A stretch of 64,000 nucleotides of DNA from Gp13-AA77 sp035578005 (GTDB lineage Bacteria; Acidobacteriota; Terriglobia; UBA7540), in contig DATJYK010000243.1 in assembly GCA_035578005.1 (NCBI GenBank), positions 1 through 64,000 of the forward strand, read 5' to 3'. Both the position numbers and the translations under genes were made by a program. A model generated the notes under the pieces. It was given only the letters and a program-made list of their open reading frames with translations. It was not told the DNA's origin and made no database searches. How positions within the stretch are numbered: position 1 is the stretch's first letter; each line of letters begins with the position of its first letter. Shown one piece after another: positions 43,853-53,268 of this stretch.

Positions 43853-45595
43853 GTGTTAGATCGGACACCGCAATTCGAATTGATCGGGCAGCATTCAGAC
43901 TCTTTCCGCGGCGCGGTGGCAGCGCTTTGGGAGATCGAGCCCCCAATCCGTTCGCTCACGCTCAGCCGTTCACGCGCCTGGCCGCGCGAGCCGGGTCCCG
44001 TGCCTGCTTACTTCAGTTCCTTGCTGTTTCACTTCTCGCTGGGCTTCTTTCTCACCAGTGTTCCATTGTCGTTGCTTCTTGAGAGGGCGCCTCGCCCGCC
44101 GACCGGATCGGACGACACGCCCGCTCCCGTGGTTTACGATCTCACCAAGCTGGACCTCGCTGATTACCTGCCGCCGCAGCGCCCGCCCGGACCGGGCGGT
44201 ACGCCCGGCTCCGGGAGCTCCGCCGGGCCCGTCGTTGGTGGTACCACCGCTCAAGACCCTCGCGTTGAGATCATCTCGAACCCACGTGAGCCCGACAACG
44301 TTCGCCAGACCATCGTGCAGCCGGATTCGATTGCAGATCGCAAGATCCCAACCGACGTTCGGCTTCCGAACTTGACCGTCGCGGACGTTGCTCCGGCCAC
44401 GCAGGCGCCGCCAAAACCGGCGCCTCCGCCGCCCGAGTCGAAGCCGGCGCTGCCCGAGCAGCTGGCCCCGCTCCCGCCGGCGGCGCCCACGGCTCCTGCG
44501 GTTACATTGCCCACCGTCGCTGCGCCGGTGCCAGTGGCCAACATTGAGACGCCCGCCTCGCTGCCTCCTGCTGCAACACCACCCGCGCCGCCACCGAAGG
44601 CCGCGTCGGCGTCCAACACCCCGAAGCCGGCGTTACCGGCGCCTGCGCCAAGCTCTGCACCGCCTCAGACGCCCGCGCGCGCTACGACTGCTGCGAGCGC
44701 TGGCTCAACGGTACCGCCTGCAACGCCAGCCGGTTCGGATTCCAGTGGCGTAACATCCGGCGCAAACAGGCTCATCAGCCTGAGCATCGAGCCTGCTCCC
44801 AAGAGGGACTGGATCACGCTGCCGCCCGGAAACCGGCAGGGAGCTTTTTCAGTCACGCCGCTCGACATAAGGCCCGGTTCGCCAGGCGGGCTCCAGGTTG
44901 GCGAGGACGGCGCTGGAAAAGGTGCACCCGGATCTGGCGGCGACGCTAGCGTCGCCGCCGGAAAGGAGATGAGCGGAGGCGGAGGGACGGGCGTTGCCGA
45001 TGCTCGATCGATCCCGAGCGTCAATACCGATGCGACCGCCACCAACGCATTTGCCGGAGGCAGTCTGCCGCCGTTGCCGCCAGAGCGTCTCATTTACCCT
45101 GTAAACATCGCGGCTTTGCGGCTTCACCGGTCGGGTCTGGTGGTGAGCGCCGGTCCCGGCGGTGGCGGCGGGCTTCCTGCTTACGGGGTACTTCACGGCC
45201 ATCGGATCTACACCATCTACCTTCCCATGCCGGGCCGGAACTGGATTTTGCAATTTTGCGCGGCCGGCGATGATCCACCCCCCGTGCAGGCGTCACAGAT
45301 CGAGATTCACATGGAAGCGCCCCTGGTGCCGCCGACGGCGATTGACCAGTTCGATTTTCATCGCCCACCTCTGCCGGAGGAGAACGCCGGCCGGATGATC
45401 GTCCTGCACGGAGTCATCCGGCCGGACGGTTCAGTGGGTAACCTTGAAGTGCTACAGCGGGTCGAGCCATCTTCCGACCAGGCCGCCGTAGCCGCTTTCG
45501 CGCGCTGGAAGTTCGCGCCGGCCATGCGAGCCGCGAACCCCGTCGCCGTCGAAGTGCTGGTGGGTATTCCGGCTACGGTGTCGAGCGCCCAGTAA
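43853..45595 (+). CDS. TonB-family proline-rich energy transducer-like protein
   Basis: 580 residues. A cytoplasmic N-terminus is followed by one membrane helix (FSSLLFHFSLGFFLTSVPL, about 54-72). A long periplasmic Pro/Ala/Ser-rich linker (about 80-310) includes the TonB-like signature YDLTKLDLADYLPPQRPPGP. A Gly-rich stretch follows, then a C-terminal TonB domain (RMIVLHGVIRPDGSVGNLEV, QAAVAAFARWKFAPAMR). It probably transmits force or acts as a scaffold to the outer membrane; no exbB/exbD or receptor gene is adjacent. The start is GTG 43853; the ribosome binding site is weak. Confidence 0.85.
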   Translation: MLDRTPQFELIGQHSDSFRGAVAALWEIEPPIRSLTLSRSRAWPREPGPVPAYFSSLLFHFSLGFFLTSVPLSLLLERAPRPPTGSDDTPAPVVYDLTKLDLADYLPPQRPPGPGGTPGSGSSAGPVVGGTTAQDPRVEIISNPREPDNVRQTIVQPDSIADRKIPTDVRLPNLTVADVAPATQAPPKPAPPPPESKPALPEQLAPLPPAAPTAPAVTLPTVAAPVPVANIETPASLPPAATPPAPPPKAASASNTPKPALPAPAPSSAPPQTPARATTAASAGSTVPPATPAGSDSSGVTSGANRLISLSIEPAPKRDWITLPPGNRQGAFSVTPLDIRPGSPGGLQVGEDGAGKGAPGSGGDASVAAGKEMSGGGGTGVADARSIPSVNTDATATNAFAGGSLPPLPPERLIYPVNIAALRLHRSGLVVSAGPGGGGGLPAYGVLHGHRIYTIYLPMPGRNWILQFCAAGDDPPPVQASQIEIHMEAPLVPPTAIDQFDFHRPPLPEENAGRMIVLHGVIRPDGSVGNLEVLQRVEPSSDQAAVAAFARWKFAPAMRAANPVAVEVLVGIPATVSSAQ

Positions 45596-45667
45596 AGACG
45601 TTTCGGCCAGGGGCACGGAGCTCAGCGGCACAGGCTTGGGCTGCGCTGGCTGGCAAGGTTTGGGTGG

Positions 45668-46627
45668 TTAGTTCTGGTCGCCGAGTCCATGCGTGTTGCC
45701 GCACTTGCGGCATTTTGTCGGAGGCTCAGTGTTGTCCACGTTGTGTGCGACAGGTGGTAACGCCTGTAAGTAGGCAAACATCGCGATCAGATCGCCGTCC
45801 GTCATGTTCCGATAAAACAAGCATGGCATCGCGGAATCTAAGATGCGCGCCCCAACGCGACCCGTCCGCATCACCTCGATGAACTGGGATTCAAAGTAAT
45901 AACTGATCCCCGAGGGATCTGGAGTTAGATTTGCGCTTGCCGCAACTTCACTCCCGTGACGGAAGACGGTGCCGCCGGCGAACTCAAGCCCCCTAATGTA
46001 TCCCTTACGATCGGTCGGAGTATGGCACGTTTCACATCCACCGATTCGCACGAGAAACTCTCCCCACCTGATTTTCGCGGACGTTTGCGTCAGACGCACG
46101 GAATCCATCGCGATGGTCAGAGGGTGGCCTGCGGCCGAATAGGGCTTCATTTTCGGAAGTGAGTGCACCACCGGAGGAATCGAGCGTAAGTAAGCGACGA
46201 TTGAGACTAATTGTTCGTGACTGAGCGAGCGGAAGTAGCGAGACGGCATCTCAGGATTGAGTTGGCGGCCATCACGACCGATGCCATCCCTGATCGCGCG
46301 AAGGATCTCCCGATCGCTCCACTTCCCGATGCCGGTAGCCGGATCGGGAGAGATATTCTGAGCCACGATCTGATCTGCGCTGCCCTCGCCCGAGAGGATC
46401 CGGCCCCCTCCGACCCTTCCCGGAGGAATGGGCCAGCCCGGCTTTGAGAAGTCGCGCTCAGAGTGGCACTCGAAGCATATCGCGACAGCTTCCACCAGAT
46501 ACCTTCCCCGGTCCGCCGGATTCTGAGGGGAATTCGCCAGCCCGTCAACCGGGAGAACGCAAAACCCTGCAGCGAGGGCCGCTCCCAGCACTCGAGTCAA
46601 TCGGCTGGGCGCCGGGTTAGCCCGCAT
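45668..46627 (-). CDS. Exported di-haem cytochrome c
   Basis: About 319 residues from ATG 46627, with a signal peptide (VLGAALAAGFCVLPVDGLA). Two CxxCH haem sites are CFECHSERDF and CETCHTPTDR, each followed by a cytochrome c fold (SPDPATGIGKWSDREILRAI; LTPDPSGISYYFESQF). The final residues PTKCRKCGNTHGLGD form a CxxC pair like a small zinc ribbon, an unusual tail for a periplasmic cytochrome. It is likely an electron carrier or gluconate/thiosulfate-type dehydrogenase subunit; no partner enzyme is adjacent. An earlier in-frame ATG at 46660 would only lengthen the signal sequence. Confidence 0.87.
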   Translation of the reverse strand: MRANPAPSRLTRVLGAALAAGFCVLPVDGLANSPQNPADRGRYLVEAVAICFECHSERDFSKPGWPIPPGRVGGGRILSGEGSADQIVAQNISPDPATGIGKWSDREILRAIRDGIGRDGRQLNPEMPSRYFRSLSHEQLVSIVAYLRSIPPVVHSLPKMKPYSAAGHPLTIAMDSVRLTQTSAKIRWGEFLVRIGGCETCHTPTDRKGYIRGLEFAGGTVFRHGSEVAASANLTPDPSGISYYFESQFIEVMRTGRVGARILDSAMPCLFYRNMTDGDLIAMFAYLQALPPVAHNVDNTEPPTKCRKCGNTHGLGDQN

Positions 46628-46849
46628 CGCTTCCGCAGAAATGGTGGTGTCGAATATCAAGGTCGTTGAACGAAGTCAGGAAAGTAATCGACGCTGGTCT
46701 GCTCAGCCATCTGACCCAACACCTACCGTACCATATCACGCGGGCCAGCTCGGACTAGCCTGGGCGCGCGATGCGCGGCGGTTCCGACATGGGGTAGAAT
46801 GTCGTGCCGTTTGCAAATCAAGCTTAGGGATAGGGGGCAGCATCGGTTT

Positions 46850-49800
46850 ATGACACACTTCACCAGCAAAGTTTCCCGTTCCACCTTCCTCGTCGTCGTG
46901 TTCGGTCTCACCTTTGTTGGTGGTCTCAATGCCGCGGACACCGCCACTGCGCGCCCGGGCTATTACACTCAGCCCACGATTCACGGCGATACGATCATCT
47001 TCAGCGCTGAAGGCGATCTCTGGACGGTCAGTGCCAAAGGTGGTGCCGCGAGGCGGCTCACGTCCAATCCCGGCTTTGAGGGTGGCGCGGCCATTTCGCC
47101 GGACGGCCGCAACGTTGCCTTCAGCGCTGAATACGAGGGCCCTAGGGACGTGTACACGATGCCCGTGGATGGCGGCCTGCCGCAGCGCCGCACCTGGGAC
47201 GGTGACGCCGCCGTCGCAGGCTGGACGCCCGATGGACGCGTACTGGTCCAAACCCACCGCTACTCCACCCTGCCGGACCCCAAGCTGGTTGCCATCGACG
47301 GCAGCGGCCGGCATGAGATCGTGCCTCTGGCTCAAGCCTCGGAAGGTGCGTACACGCCGGATGGCCGTACCCTGTTCTTCACCCGCCTCAATCGGCAGCC
47401 GAGCAATACCAAGCGATATCAGGGCGGCACGGCCGAGAACATCTGGCGCTACGATGCCGGCTCGGAAGCCAGGCTGCTGACCGGCGACTGGCCGGGTACC
47501 TCACACGATCCCATGTTTTGGGATGGCAGGGTCTACTTCCTCTCTGACCGCGACGGCGTGATGAATGTCTATTCGATGGACCCGAACGGGCACGACCTGA
47601 AACGGCACACGCACCAGCGTGGATTCGACGTTCAGTGGGCGTCGATCTCAGAGGGCCGCATCGTGTACCGGTGCGGTGCTGACCTGTGGCTGCTCGATCT
47701 CAAGACCGGCCGCGACGCCGTCGTCAACATCATGCTGGTCTCTGACTTTGATCAGTTGCGCGATCACTGGGTGAAGAAGCCGCTCGATTATCTTACCGGT
47801 GTCCACATCGCACCGGATGGCAGCGCTGCCGTTTTCACCGCGCGCGGCGAGATCTTCACACTTCCGGCCAAGAGCGGACGAATCGTAAGAGTCGCCGGCA
47901 ACTCGGGCATCCGCTACCGGGAAGCTCGCTACATGCCCGACGGCAAGAGCATCGTTGCACTCTCCACCGAAAGCGGCGAAACCGAGTTCTGGAAGTTTCC
48001 AGCCAACGGCGTCGGCGCGCCTGAGCAATGGACCCACGATGCCAAAGTTCTGCGTTGGGAAGGTGTGCCTTCCCCGGATGGCCGCTGGCTGGCGCATCGC
48101 GACAAAGACCAGCAGTTGTGGCTGTACGATACCAAAACGAAGCAGCAGAAGCTGATCGCGCAGTCGATGATGGACGACTTTGGCGACCTCACCTGGTCGC
48201 CCGATAGCCAGTGGCTCGCCTACGCGGAAACGGCCACCAATACCTTCAGGCAAATCAAAGTGCTGAACGTTAACACGAACGCCATTCAGGCGCTTACCTC
48301 TGACCATTACAATAGCTTCAGTCCGAGTTGGAGCGCGGATGGCAAATGGCTCTACTTCCTGTCCGACCGGATGCTGAAAACGGTTGTACCCCAGCCTTGG
48401 GGCTCGCGGCAGCCTGACCCCTACTTCGACCGCTCCATGAAGATTTACGAGCTTGCTCTCACGGCTGGCGTGCGCTCTCCCTTCGCTCCGGTGGATGAGC
48501 TGCATCCGGCCCCGGCCGAGCCCAAGCCGCCCGAGCCCAAGGCCGACGAACCCAAACCCGACAAGGCGGCGGAGGCTAAGCCCGATGAGTCGGCTGCCGC
48601 GAAACCCGACCACACGGCTGAAGCAAAGAAAAAAGCTCCCGTCAAAGTGGACATCGACTTCACGAACCTGGCCTCCCGTCTCGATGAGGTGCCCGTACCG
48701 CCGGGCAACTACTCCGATTTGTCGGCTGCGGAGAAACGTTTGTGCTGGCTGGACCGCGATGACGGAGCGCCGCCCAAACAAAATCTTTTGTGCGTGGATA
48801 TCGCCAACAAGGGCGACCCTCCCGAAACCGTGCTGGCCGACATCAAGGGCTACGAGCTCTCGCTCGACCGGAAGAAGATCCTGCTACGAAAGGGCGCGAA
48901 AGGCGAGGATTTCTACATTCTCGATTCTGACGTTAAGCCCACCGCGCTCGTTGACCCCAAGGCCCTTCCGAAGCTCAAAATGGACTTGTCCCGCTGGACC
49001 TTTGCCACCAATCCGCGCGCCGAATACCGCGAGCTGTTCCTGGACGCCTGGCGGCTGGAGCGCGACTACTTTTACGACCGCAACATGCAGGGGGTTGACT
49101 GGAAGCAGATGCGCGACCGGTATCTTCCCCTGGTGGACCGGGTGGCGGATCGCGACGACCTGAATGACGTTATCGCGCAGATGGTGAGCGAACTCTCCGC
49201 GCTTCACATCTTCGTTTTCGGCGGCGATGACCGGAAGCCTGCCGATCAGGTGGACTTGGCTTCTCTCGGCGCTGTCCTCCGGCGCGATGAGAAGGCAGGC
49301 GGCTACGTCGTCGCACACATCTATCTTCATGACCCCGATCTACCCAACGAAGCGCCGCCGCTAGCGCGGCCCGACTCTATCGTGCACGAAGGCGAGGTGA
49401 TCCTCAGCATCGACGGTCAGGACCTGCTGAGTGTTCCCGACGAACGGGAGTTGCTGCGCGGCAAGGCGGGACGTCAGGTGCTGCTAAGGGTTAGGTCTTC
49501 CTCCGGCCAAACTCGCGACGTGATCGCCACGCCGGTCTCGGCGTTGGACGAGCGCAGCCTGCGCTACAAGGAGTGGGAGTATTCGCGCCGGCTCAAAGTG
49601 GACGCGGACTCGCAGGGTCACATCGGGTACGTTCATCTGCGGGCGATGGGCTCCGGCGACATCGAGGAGTGGGCGCGTGAGTTCTATCCCGTCTTTGACC
49701 GCCAGGGCCTCATCATCGACGTGCGGCACAACGGCGGCGGCAACATCGATTCCTGGCTACTGGGAAAGTTGCTTCGTCAGAGCTGGTTTTATTGGCAGCC

Positions 49801-50233
49801 TCGCATCGGCAATCCGGTGTGGAACATGCAATATGCCTTTCGCGGGCATATCGTGGTGCTGTGCGATCAAGCCACAGCTTCCGACGGGGAAGCTTTCGCC
49901 GAGGGCTTTCGCCGCCTCGGACTGGGGAAGGTCATGGGCACTCGGACGTGGGGAGGTGAGATCTGGCTCTCCGCAAGCAATACCCTTGCCGATAGCGGAA
50001 TCGCCACCGCAGCCGAAATGGGCGTCTACGGACCCGAAGGCAAGTGGCTGATCGAGGGTCACGGCGTGGATCCGGACATCGTGGTGGACAATCTTCCCCA
50101 CGCTACCTTTGAGGGCAGTGACGCCCAGCTTGACGCTGCCGTGAAGTACCTGCGGGAGGAAATTACTCGTGACCCGCGGCCTGTTCCTAAGGCGCCTCCC
50201 TATCCAAACAAAGCGTTCAAATATGGAGAGTAG
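46850..50233 (+). CDS. Secreted tricorn-type protease (S41 family), copy 2
   Basis: 1127 residues. ATG 46850 gives a good signal peptide (STFLVVVFGLTFVGGLNAAD). An in-frame ATG at 46799 coincides with a likely -10 region (ggtagaat) and is rejected. Propeller repeats (ISPDGRNVAFSAEYEGPRDV) run to about residue 560. A Pro/Lys/Glu linker (EPKPPEPKADEPKPDKAAEA) precedes the core with a PDZ segment (IVHEGEVILSIDGQDLLSV). Catalytic candidates are His786 in SALHIFVFGG and Ser1011 in DQATASDGEAF. The two tricorn proteins share architecture but their Ser motifs differ (GSGGD versus TASDGE), so they are old paralogues. Confidence 0.92.
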   Translation: MTHFTSKVSRSTFLVVVFGLTFVGGLNAADTATARPGYYTQPTIHGDTIIFSAEGDLWTVSAKGGAARRLTSNPGFEGGAAISPDGRNVAFSAEYEGPRDVYTMPVDGGLPQRRTWDGDAAVAGWTPDGRVLVQTHRYSTLPDPKLVAIDGSGRHEIVPLAQASEGAYTPDGRTLFFTRLNRQPSNTKRYQGGTAENIWRYDAGSEARLLTGDWPGTSHDPMFWDGRVYFLSDRDGVMNVYSMDPNGHDLKRHTHQRGFDVQWASISEGRIVYRCGADLWLLDLKTGRDAVVNIMLVSDFDQLRDHWVKKPLDYLTGVHIAPDGSAAVFTARGEIFTLPAKSGRIVRVAGNSGIRYREARYMPDGKSIVALSTESGETEFWKFPANGVGAPEQWTHDAKVLRWEGVPSPDGRWLAHRDKDQQLWLYDTKTKQQKLIAQSMMDDFGDLTWSPDSQWLAYAETATNTFRQIKVLNVNTNAIQALTSDHYNSFSPSWSADGKWLYFLSDRMLKTVVPQPWGSRQPDPYFDRSMKIYELALTAGVRSPFAPVDELHPAPAEPKPPEPKADEPKPDKAAEAKPDESAAAKPDHTAEAKKKAPVKVDIDFTNLASRLDEVPVPPGNYSDLSAAEKRLCWLDRDDGAPPKQNLLCVDIANKGDPPETVLADIKGYELSLDRKKILLRKGAKGEDFYILDSDVKPTALVDPKALPKLKMDLSRWTFATNPRAEYRELFLDAWRLERDYFYDRNMQGVDWKQMRDRYLPLVDRVADRDDLNDVIAQMVSELSALHIFVFGGDDRKPADQVDLASLGAVLRRDEKAGGYVVAHIYLHDPDLPNEAPPLARPDSIVHEGEVILSIDGQDLLSVPDERELLRGKAGRQVLLRVRSSSGQTRDVIATPVSALDERSLRYKEWEYSRRLKVDADSQGHIGYVHLRAMGSGDIEEWAREFYPVFDRQGLIIDVRHNGGGNIDSWLLGKLLRQSWFYWQPRIGNPVWNMQYAFRGHIVVLCDQATASDGEAFAEGFRRLGLGKVMGTRTWGGEIWLSASNTLADSGIATAAEMGVYGPEGKWLIEGHGVDPDIVVDNLPHATFEGSDAQLDAAVKYLREEITRDPRPVPKAPPYPNKAFKYGE

Positions 50234-50360
50234 ATGAGGGCCCCGCATGCGTCAGTTGTGAGGTCTTCGCTGATGGTTTCGCTGGCGCTACGCCAGCTCG
50301 CTTGACTTGCGCTTGCGGGGCCTGCTAGCTTCAATTGCGCTGAAGGATCGGCGGAGCAAC

Positions 50361-51554
50361 ATGAAGAGGTTTTTGAAATGGGGATTGTCCGCGCTCTATG
50401 GGCTGGTGATGATCGAAGTCATCATCATGGTGAGCCCTTTCGCCTTCTACTGGTATTCTCTCTACGCTCCCACGCTCCAGGGTCTGCACCATTGGCGCGC
50501 GACGGCGTGGATGGAGGCCTTCTTTCTTCCCCATTCCGTAATCACCAGCAGCCGCTTCCTGGAGTTTCTGCGATGGCAGGTGGGAACCTACTGCTTCAGT
50601 CTCGGCCTTCTCTTTTTTCTCTTTTCCGCCATTCAAGTCTACTGGGCAAAACTCTTTCGTAAGGGAGTGGTGCATTCCTGGATCTATTCCCACATCCGCC
50701 ATCCACAGTACCTGAGTTTGGCCATCGCCGGTTTCGGTTTGCTTACCATCTGGCCGCGCATCATCATCCTGATTCTCTATCTCGGCATGCTCATCATCTA
50801 TTACTTCCTGGCGCGCTTCGAAGAGACCCAGATGGAAGCCAAACACCCTGAATACGCGGACTATCGCCGGCAAACGGCGATGTTTATTCCCGGCAACCCC
50901 GGCGGCAAGCTCTTCCGGTTGTTCTTCGGCTGGATTCCACACCGCGGCGCGGCCCTCGCTACGGCGACCGTGGCGATGGTGGTCCTGGTGATTGGCTGCG
51001 GCCTTTTGCTTCGGCGCTATACCATCGGCCAGGCGGCCACGGCGCTTCTGCCCGAGGACCGTACCTTCGCCATCGCCGTGTGGCCAATGCCTACGGAGAG
51101 AATGCAAGACGTTGTTTCCGTCGCGCTGCACGACGAACGGGTGCAGACAGCGCTGGCGAGTGAATCGGGAGCGGTTTTTACGGCGCACATCCTGCCCGAA
51201 AACTACGGTATGGTGAATATGTTCGCAGACGTCGGAACGGACCATCGCATGTTCAGCCGGCTTTCGCCGCATCGGTTCGCCTACCTCCTGGGTTTCGTCT
51301 TTCCCTTCCTTAACAAGCACCGCCGGGAGATGATCATGGGTACTCCCGAACAGAACTACAAAGTGATCTTTTCCCGCGTCGATGAACCCGGCCGTCCTGT
51401 GCCTGCTGTAGCGAACGTCGCAGACCTCTCCGCCAAGATGACTCCGGTAATCATCGCCAATGTGCAGGCCGAGGCCAGCGACCCCGTGCTCCAAAGCGTG
51501 ATCATCCCGCCCCGCCGCAGCTTTTGGGGAGACATCACCATGCCGATGTTCTGA
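50361..51554 (+). CDS. ICMT/PEMT-like membrane methyltransferase with an extra C-terminal domain
   Basis: 397 residues. The first half has four to five helices and the isoprenylcysteine-carboxylmethyltransferase/phospholipid methyltransferase motif: VVHSWIYSHIRHPQYLSLAI, then ARFEETQMEAKHPEYADYRR. These residues form the AdoMet site in the ICMT fold. A further helix (GAALATATVAMVVLVIGCGL, near 195) leads to a roughly 170-residue extracytoplasmic domain that I do not recognise (AIAVWPMPTERMQDVVSVAL; SVIIPPRRSFWGDITMPMF). Family members are normally about 180-230 residues, so this is a fusion or extension. ATG 50361 follows cggagcaac. Confidence 0.8.
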   Translation: MKRFLKWGLSALYGLVMIEVIIMVSPFAFYWYSLYAPTLQGLHHWRATAWMEAFFLPHSVITSSRFLEFLRWQVGTYCFSLGLLFFLFSAIQVYWAKLFRKGVVHSWIYSHIRHPQYLSLAIAGFGLLTIWPRIIILILYLGMLIIYYFLARFEETQMEAKHPEYADYRRQTAMFIPGNPGGKLFRLFFGWIPHRGAALATATVAMVVLVIGCGLLLRRYTIGQAATALLPEDRTFAIAVWPMPTERMQDVVSVALHDERVQTALASESGAVFTAHILPENYGMVNMFADVGTDHRMFSRLSPHRFAYLLGFVFPFLNKHRREMIMGTPEQNYKVIFSRVDEPGRPVPAVANVADLSAKMTPVIIANVQAEASDPVLQSVIIPPRRSFWGDITMPMF

Positions 51555-51734
51555 GGATTGGCCGGGTTAATTAGGGGTCGATCGGGTGGCGCGGAGCGTT
51601 TAGGTCTGCGGATGTCATCAGCGCGACGGTTCGAAGGTAGATTTCTGGCTGCGGAACCTACAGCCCTGCACGACACGCGTTGCGGCCGTCCCGGTATTGA
51701 GGCGTACGGCGCGGAGAGTATGAGAGAATGAGTC

Positions 51735-51992
51735 ATGGGCATGGGACAGACCAACAATGCGTCTCTTCCTGGCGAACTGATGACTGAAGTGCGCAAGCTG
51801 GCGCAGGCTGAGGATCGCAGCACTGATGATGTCGTGCAGGAAGCGGTCGAGCGGTATCTCGAAAACCGCCGCCTTAGGGACGTGTACGCCTACGGTGAGG
51901 AGCGCGGCCGGCGCACCGGCCTCAGCCAAAGCGATGTGCCGGCGGTCGTGGAGCAATGGCGAAAGGAACATCCTCAAGGCCGCGGGCGCTGA
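51735..51992 (+). CDS. Ribbon-helix-helix antitoxin
   Basis: 85 residues: an N-terminal strand and two helices of the MetJ/Arc type (SLPGELMTEVRKLAQAEDRS, then TDDVVQEAVERYLENRR). A C-terminal tail likely to wrap the toxin follows. It directly precedes a PIN-domain gene (stop and start abut as tgagtg), the classical order of type II toxin-antitoxin modules. It presumably represses its own promoter. ATG 51735; ATG 51741 is also possible. Confidence 0.85.
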   Translation: MGMGQTNNASLPGELMTEVRKLAQAEDRSTDDVVQEAVERYLENRRLRDVYAYGEERGRRTGLSQSDVPAVVEQWRKEHPQGRGR

Positions 51993-52412
51993 GTGCTTGC
52001 CGTCACCGCTGACACCAACGTCTACGTCTCCGCCTTCAACTATCCTGGGAAACCGCGGGAACTACTTAGCTTGGCGGATTCCGGGGCCATCCGGCTGGAT
52101 GTGTCCGAGGACATCATCCGTGAGACTCGACAGGTGCTGATCGACAAGTTCGGGTGGTCGGTAGAGGGCGCGGACGGAGCTGAAGCGCAGATGCGGCGAC
52201 TGGGAAGAATTGTGAGTCCGACCGCACGGGTTGACGCGATCCAGGAGGACCCGGCAGACAACCGGATTCTGGAATGTGCGCTGTCTGCCCGCTCGGATTA
52301 CGTCGCAACTGGGGATAAGGATCTGCTTCGGCTGCGGGTCTTCCGCGACATACCGATCATGAGGCCGGCCGATATCGTTGCGATTGCAACAGCACAGAGA
52401 CGAGAACGATAA
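51993..52412 (+). CDS. PIN-domain toxin (COG1569-like ribonuclease)
   Basis: 139 residues from GTG 51993, immediately after the antitoxin stop. PIN nuclease acidic residues lie in AVTADTNVYVSAFNYPGKPR, SEDIIRETRQVL, EDPADNRILECAL and ATGDKDLLRLR, giving the Asp/Glu set that binds Mg2+. The substrate is probably RNA. This is the first gene of the accessory island that runs to about 56.4 kb. Confidence 0.88.
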   Translation: MLAVTADTNVYVSAFNYPGKPRELLSLADSGAIRLDVSEDIIRETRQVLIDKFGWSVEGADGAEAQMRRLGRIVSPTARVDAIQEDPADNRILECALSARSDYVATGDKDLLRLRVFRDIPIMRPADIVAIATAQRRER

Positions 52413-52462
52413 CGCTTGCGCGGCGAAGTCCTGGTTCACGTCGCGTAATAGAGCAAGGTAGC

Positions 52463-52535
52463 GCGGACCTGCTTGCCAAGGTCCGCGGCATTTGTGCTCA
52501 CGAAGAAGAGCCGCGGACCTACAAAACAGGTCCGC
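52463..52535. repeat. Two REP-type hairpins
   Basis: gcggacct/aggtccgc occurs twice, at 52463-52486 and 52513-52535, each an 8-bp stem with a 7-8-nt loop. The remainder of 52413-52820 contains no gene that I can support. Confidence 0.65.
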
Positions 52536-52820
52536 ACTGCAAGGGCGTAAATTCTTGTTTTTTTGACAAGCTTTTTCCAGCCACTTCACGGCAGCCGCAT
52601 TTTTACAGGGTCTCCACGTATTGGGTCCCAATACGACGCCTTGTGGCACAAGCGACCCAATTCGCTTTGGTTGCGGCTCCGCCGCGCCGCGCTACAGTCG
52701 CTTGACATATTTCGCGAGCAGCAAATCCGCCGGTCGAAAATTATTTCCCCGTTGCCCCGTCTGCCCCTTTCACCGTAAAGTCATGAGGAGCTGGACCGCT
52801 GAACAAGACGAGCTTTTCAA

Positions 52821-53268
52821 ATGGCTGAAATCAATCTCACGCAGGACGAAGCCGACAAGCTGATGGCAATGGAAAAATGTGCTGTTGACCAAAAAGAATG
52901 GCTCTTTCCGGCCCCCGGCGAGAGGATCGCAATTCCGCTCAGCTCGCTCGATAAACGGGAAAGTTTTATGCTCGATGTGACCCGCGCGCAAATCAAACTC
53001 ACGAAGGCCACCTTTCAAAACCGCGCGAGGGTGGCGATTATTCTCATGCGACTAGACCTCGACGGGCGGCCACATACGAACCCCGACGGCGAAGAAATCC
53101 CCTGCCCCCACCCTCCACATCTACCGGGAAGGCTACGGCGACAAGTGGGCAATCCCCGCCCCAGTTACCAGATACCCCAATATGTTGGACCTGTTCTCAG
53201 CGTGCGAAGCCTTCATGCGCGATTGCAAGATTACGGACCCACCTAAAATTCAAAAAGGGCTGTTCTAA
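52821..53268 (+). pseudogene. DUF6978-like protein, single-base frameshift
   Basis: ATG 52821 reads MAEINLTQDEADKLMAMEKC and continues normally to DGEEIPCPH near 53110. There the continuation moves to the next frame (LHIYREGYGDKWAIPA, then PPKIQKGLF). One extra C in the run near 53109-53115 explains the break. With it removed the protein is 148 residues and its TAA overlaps the following ATG (taatg), so the gene was functional recently or the base is an assembly error. This family commonly sits beside DUF1828 genes, as it does here. Confidence 0.75.
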
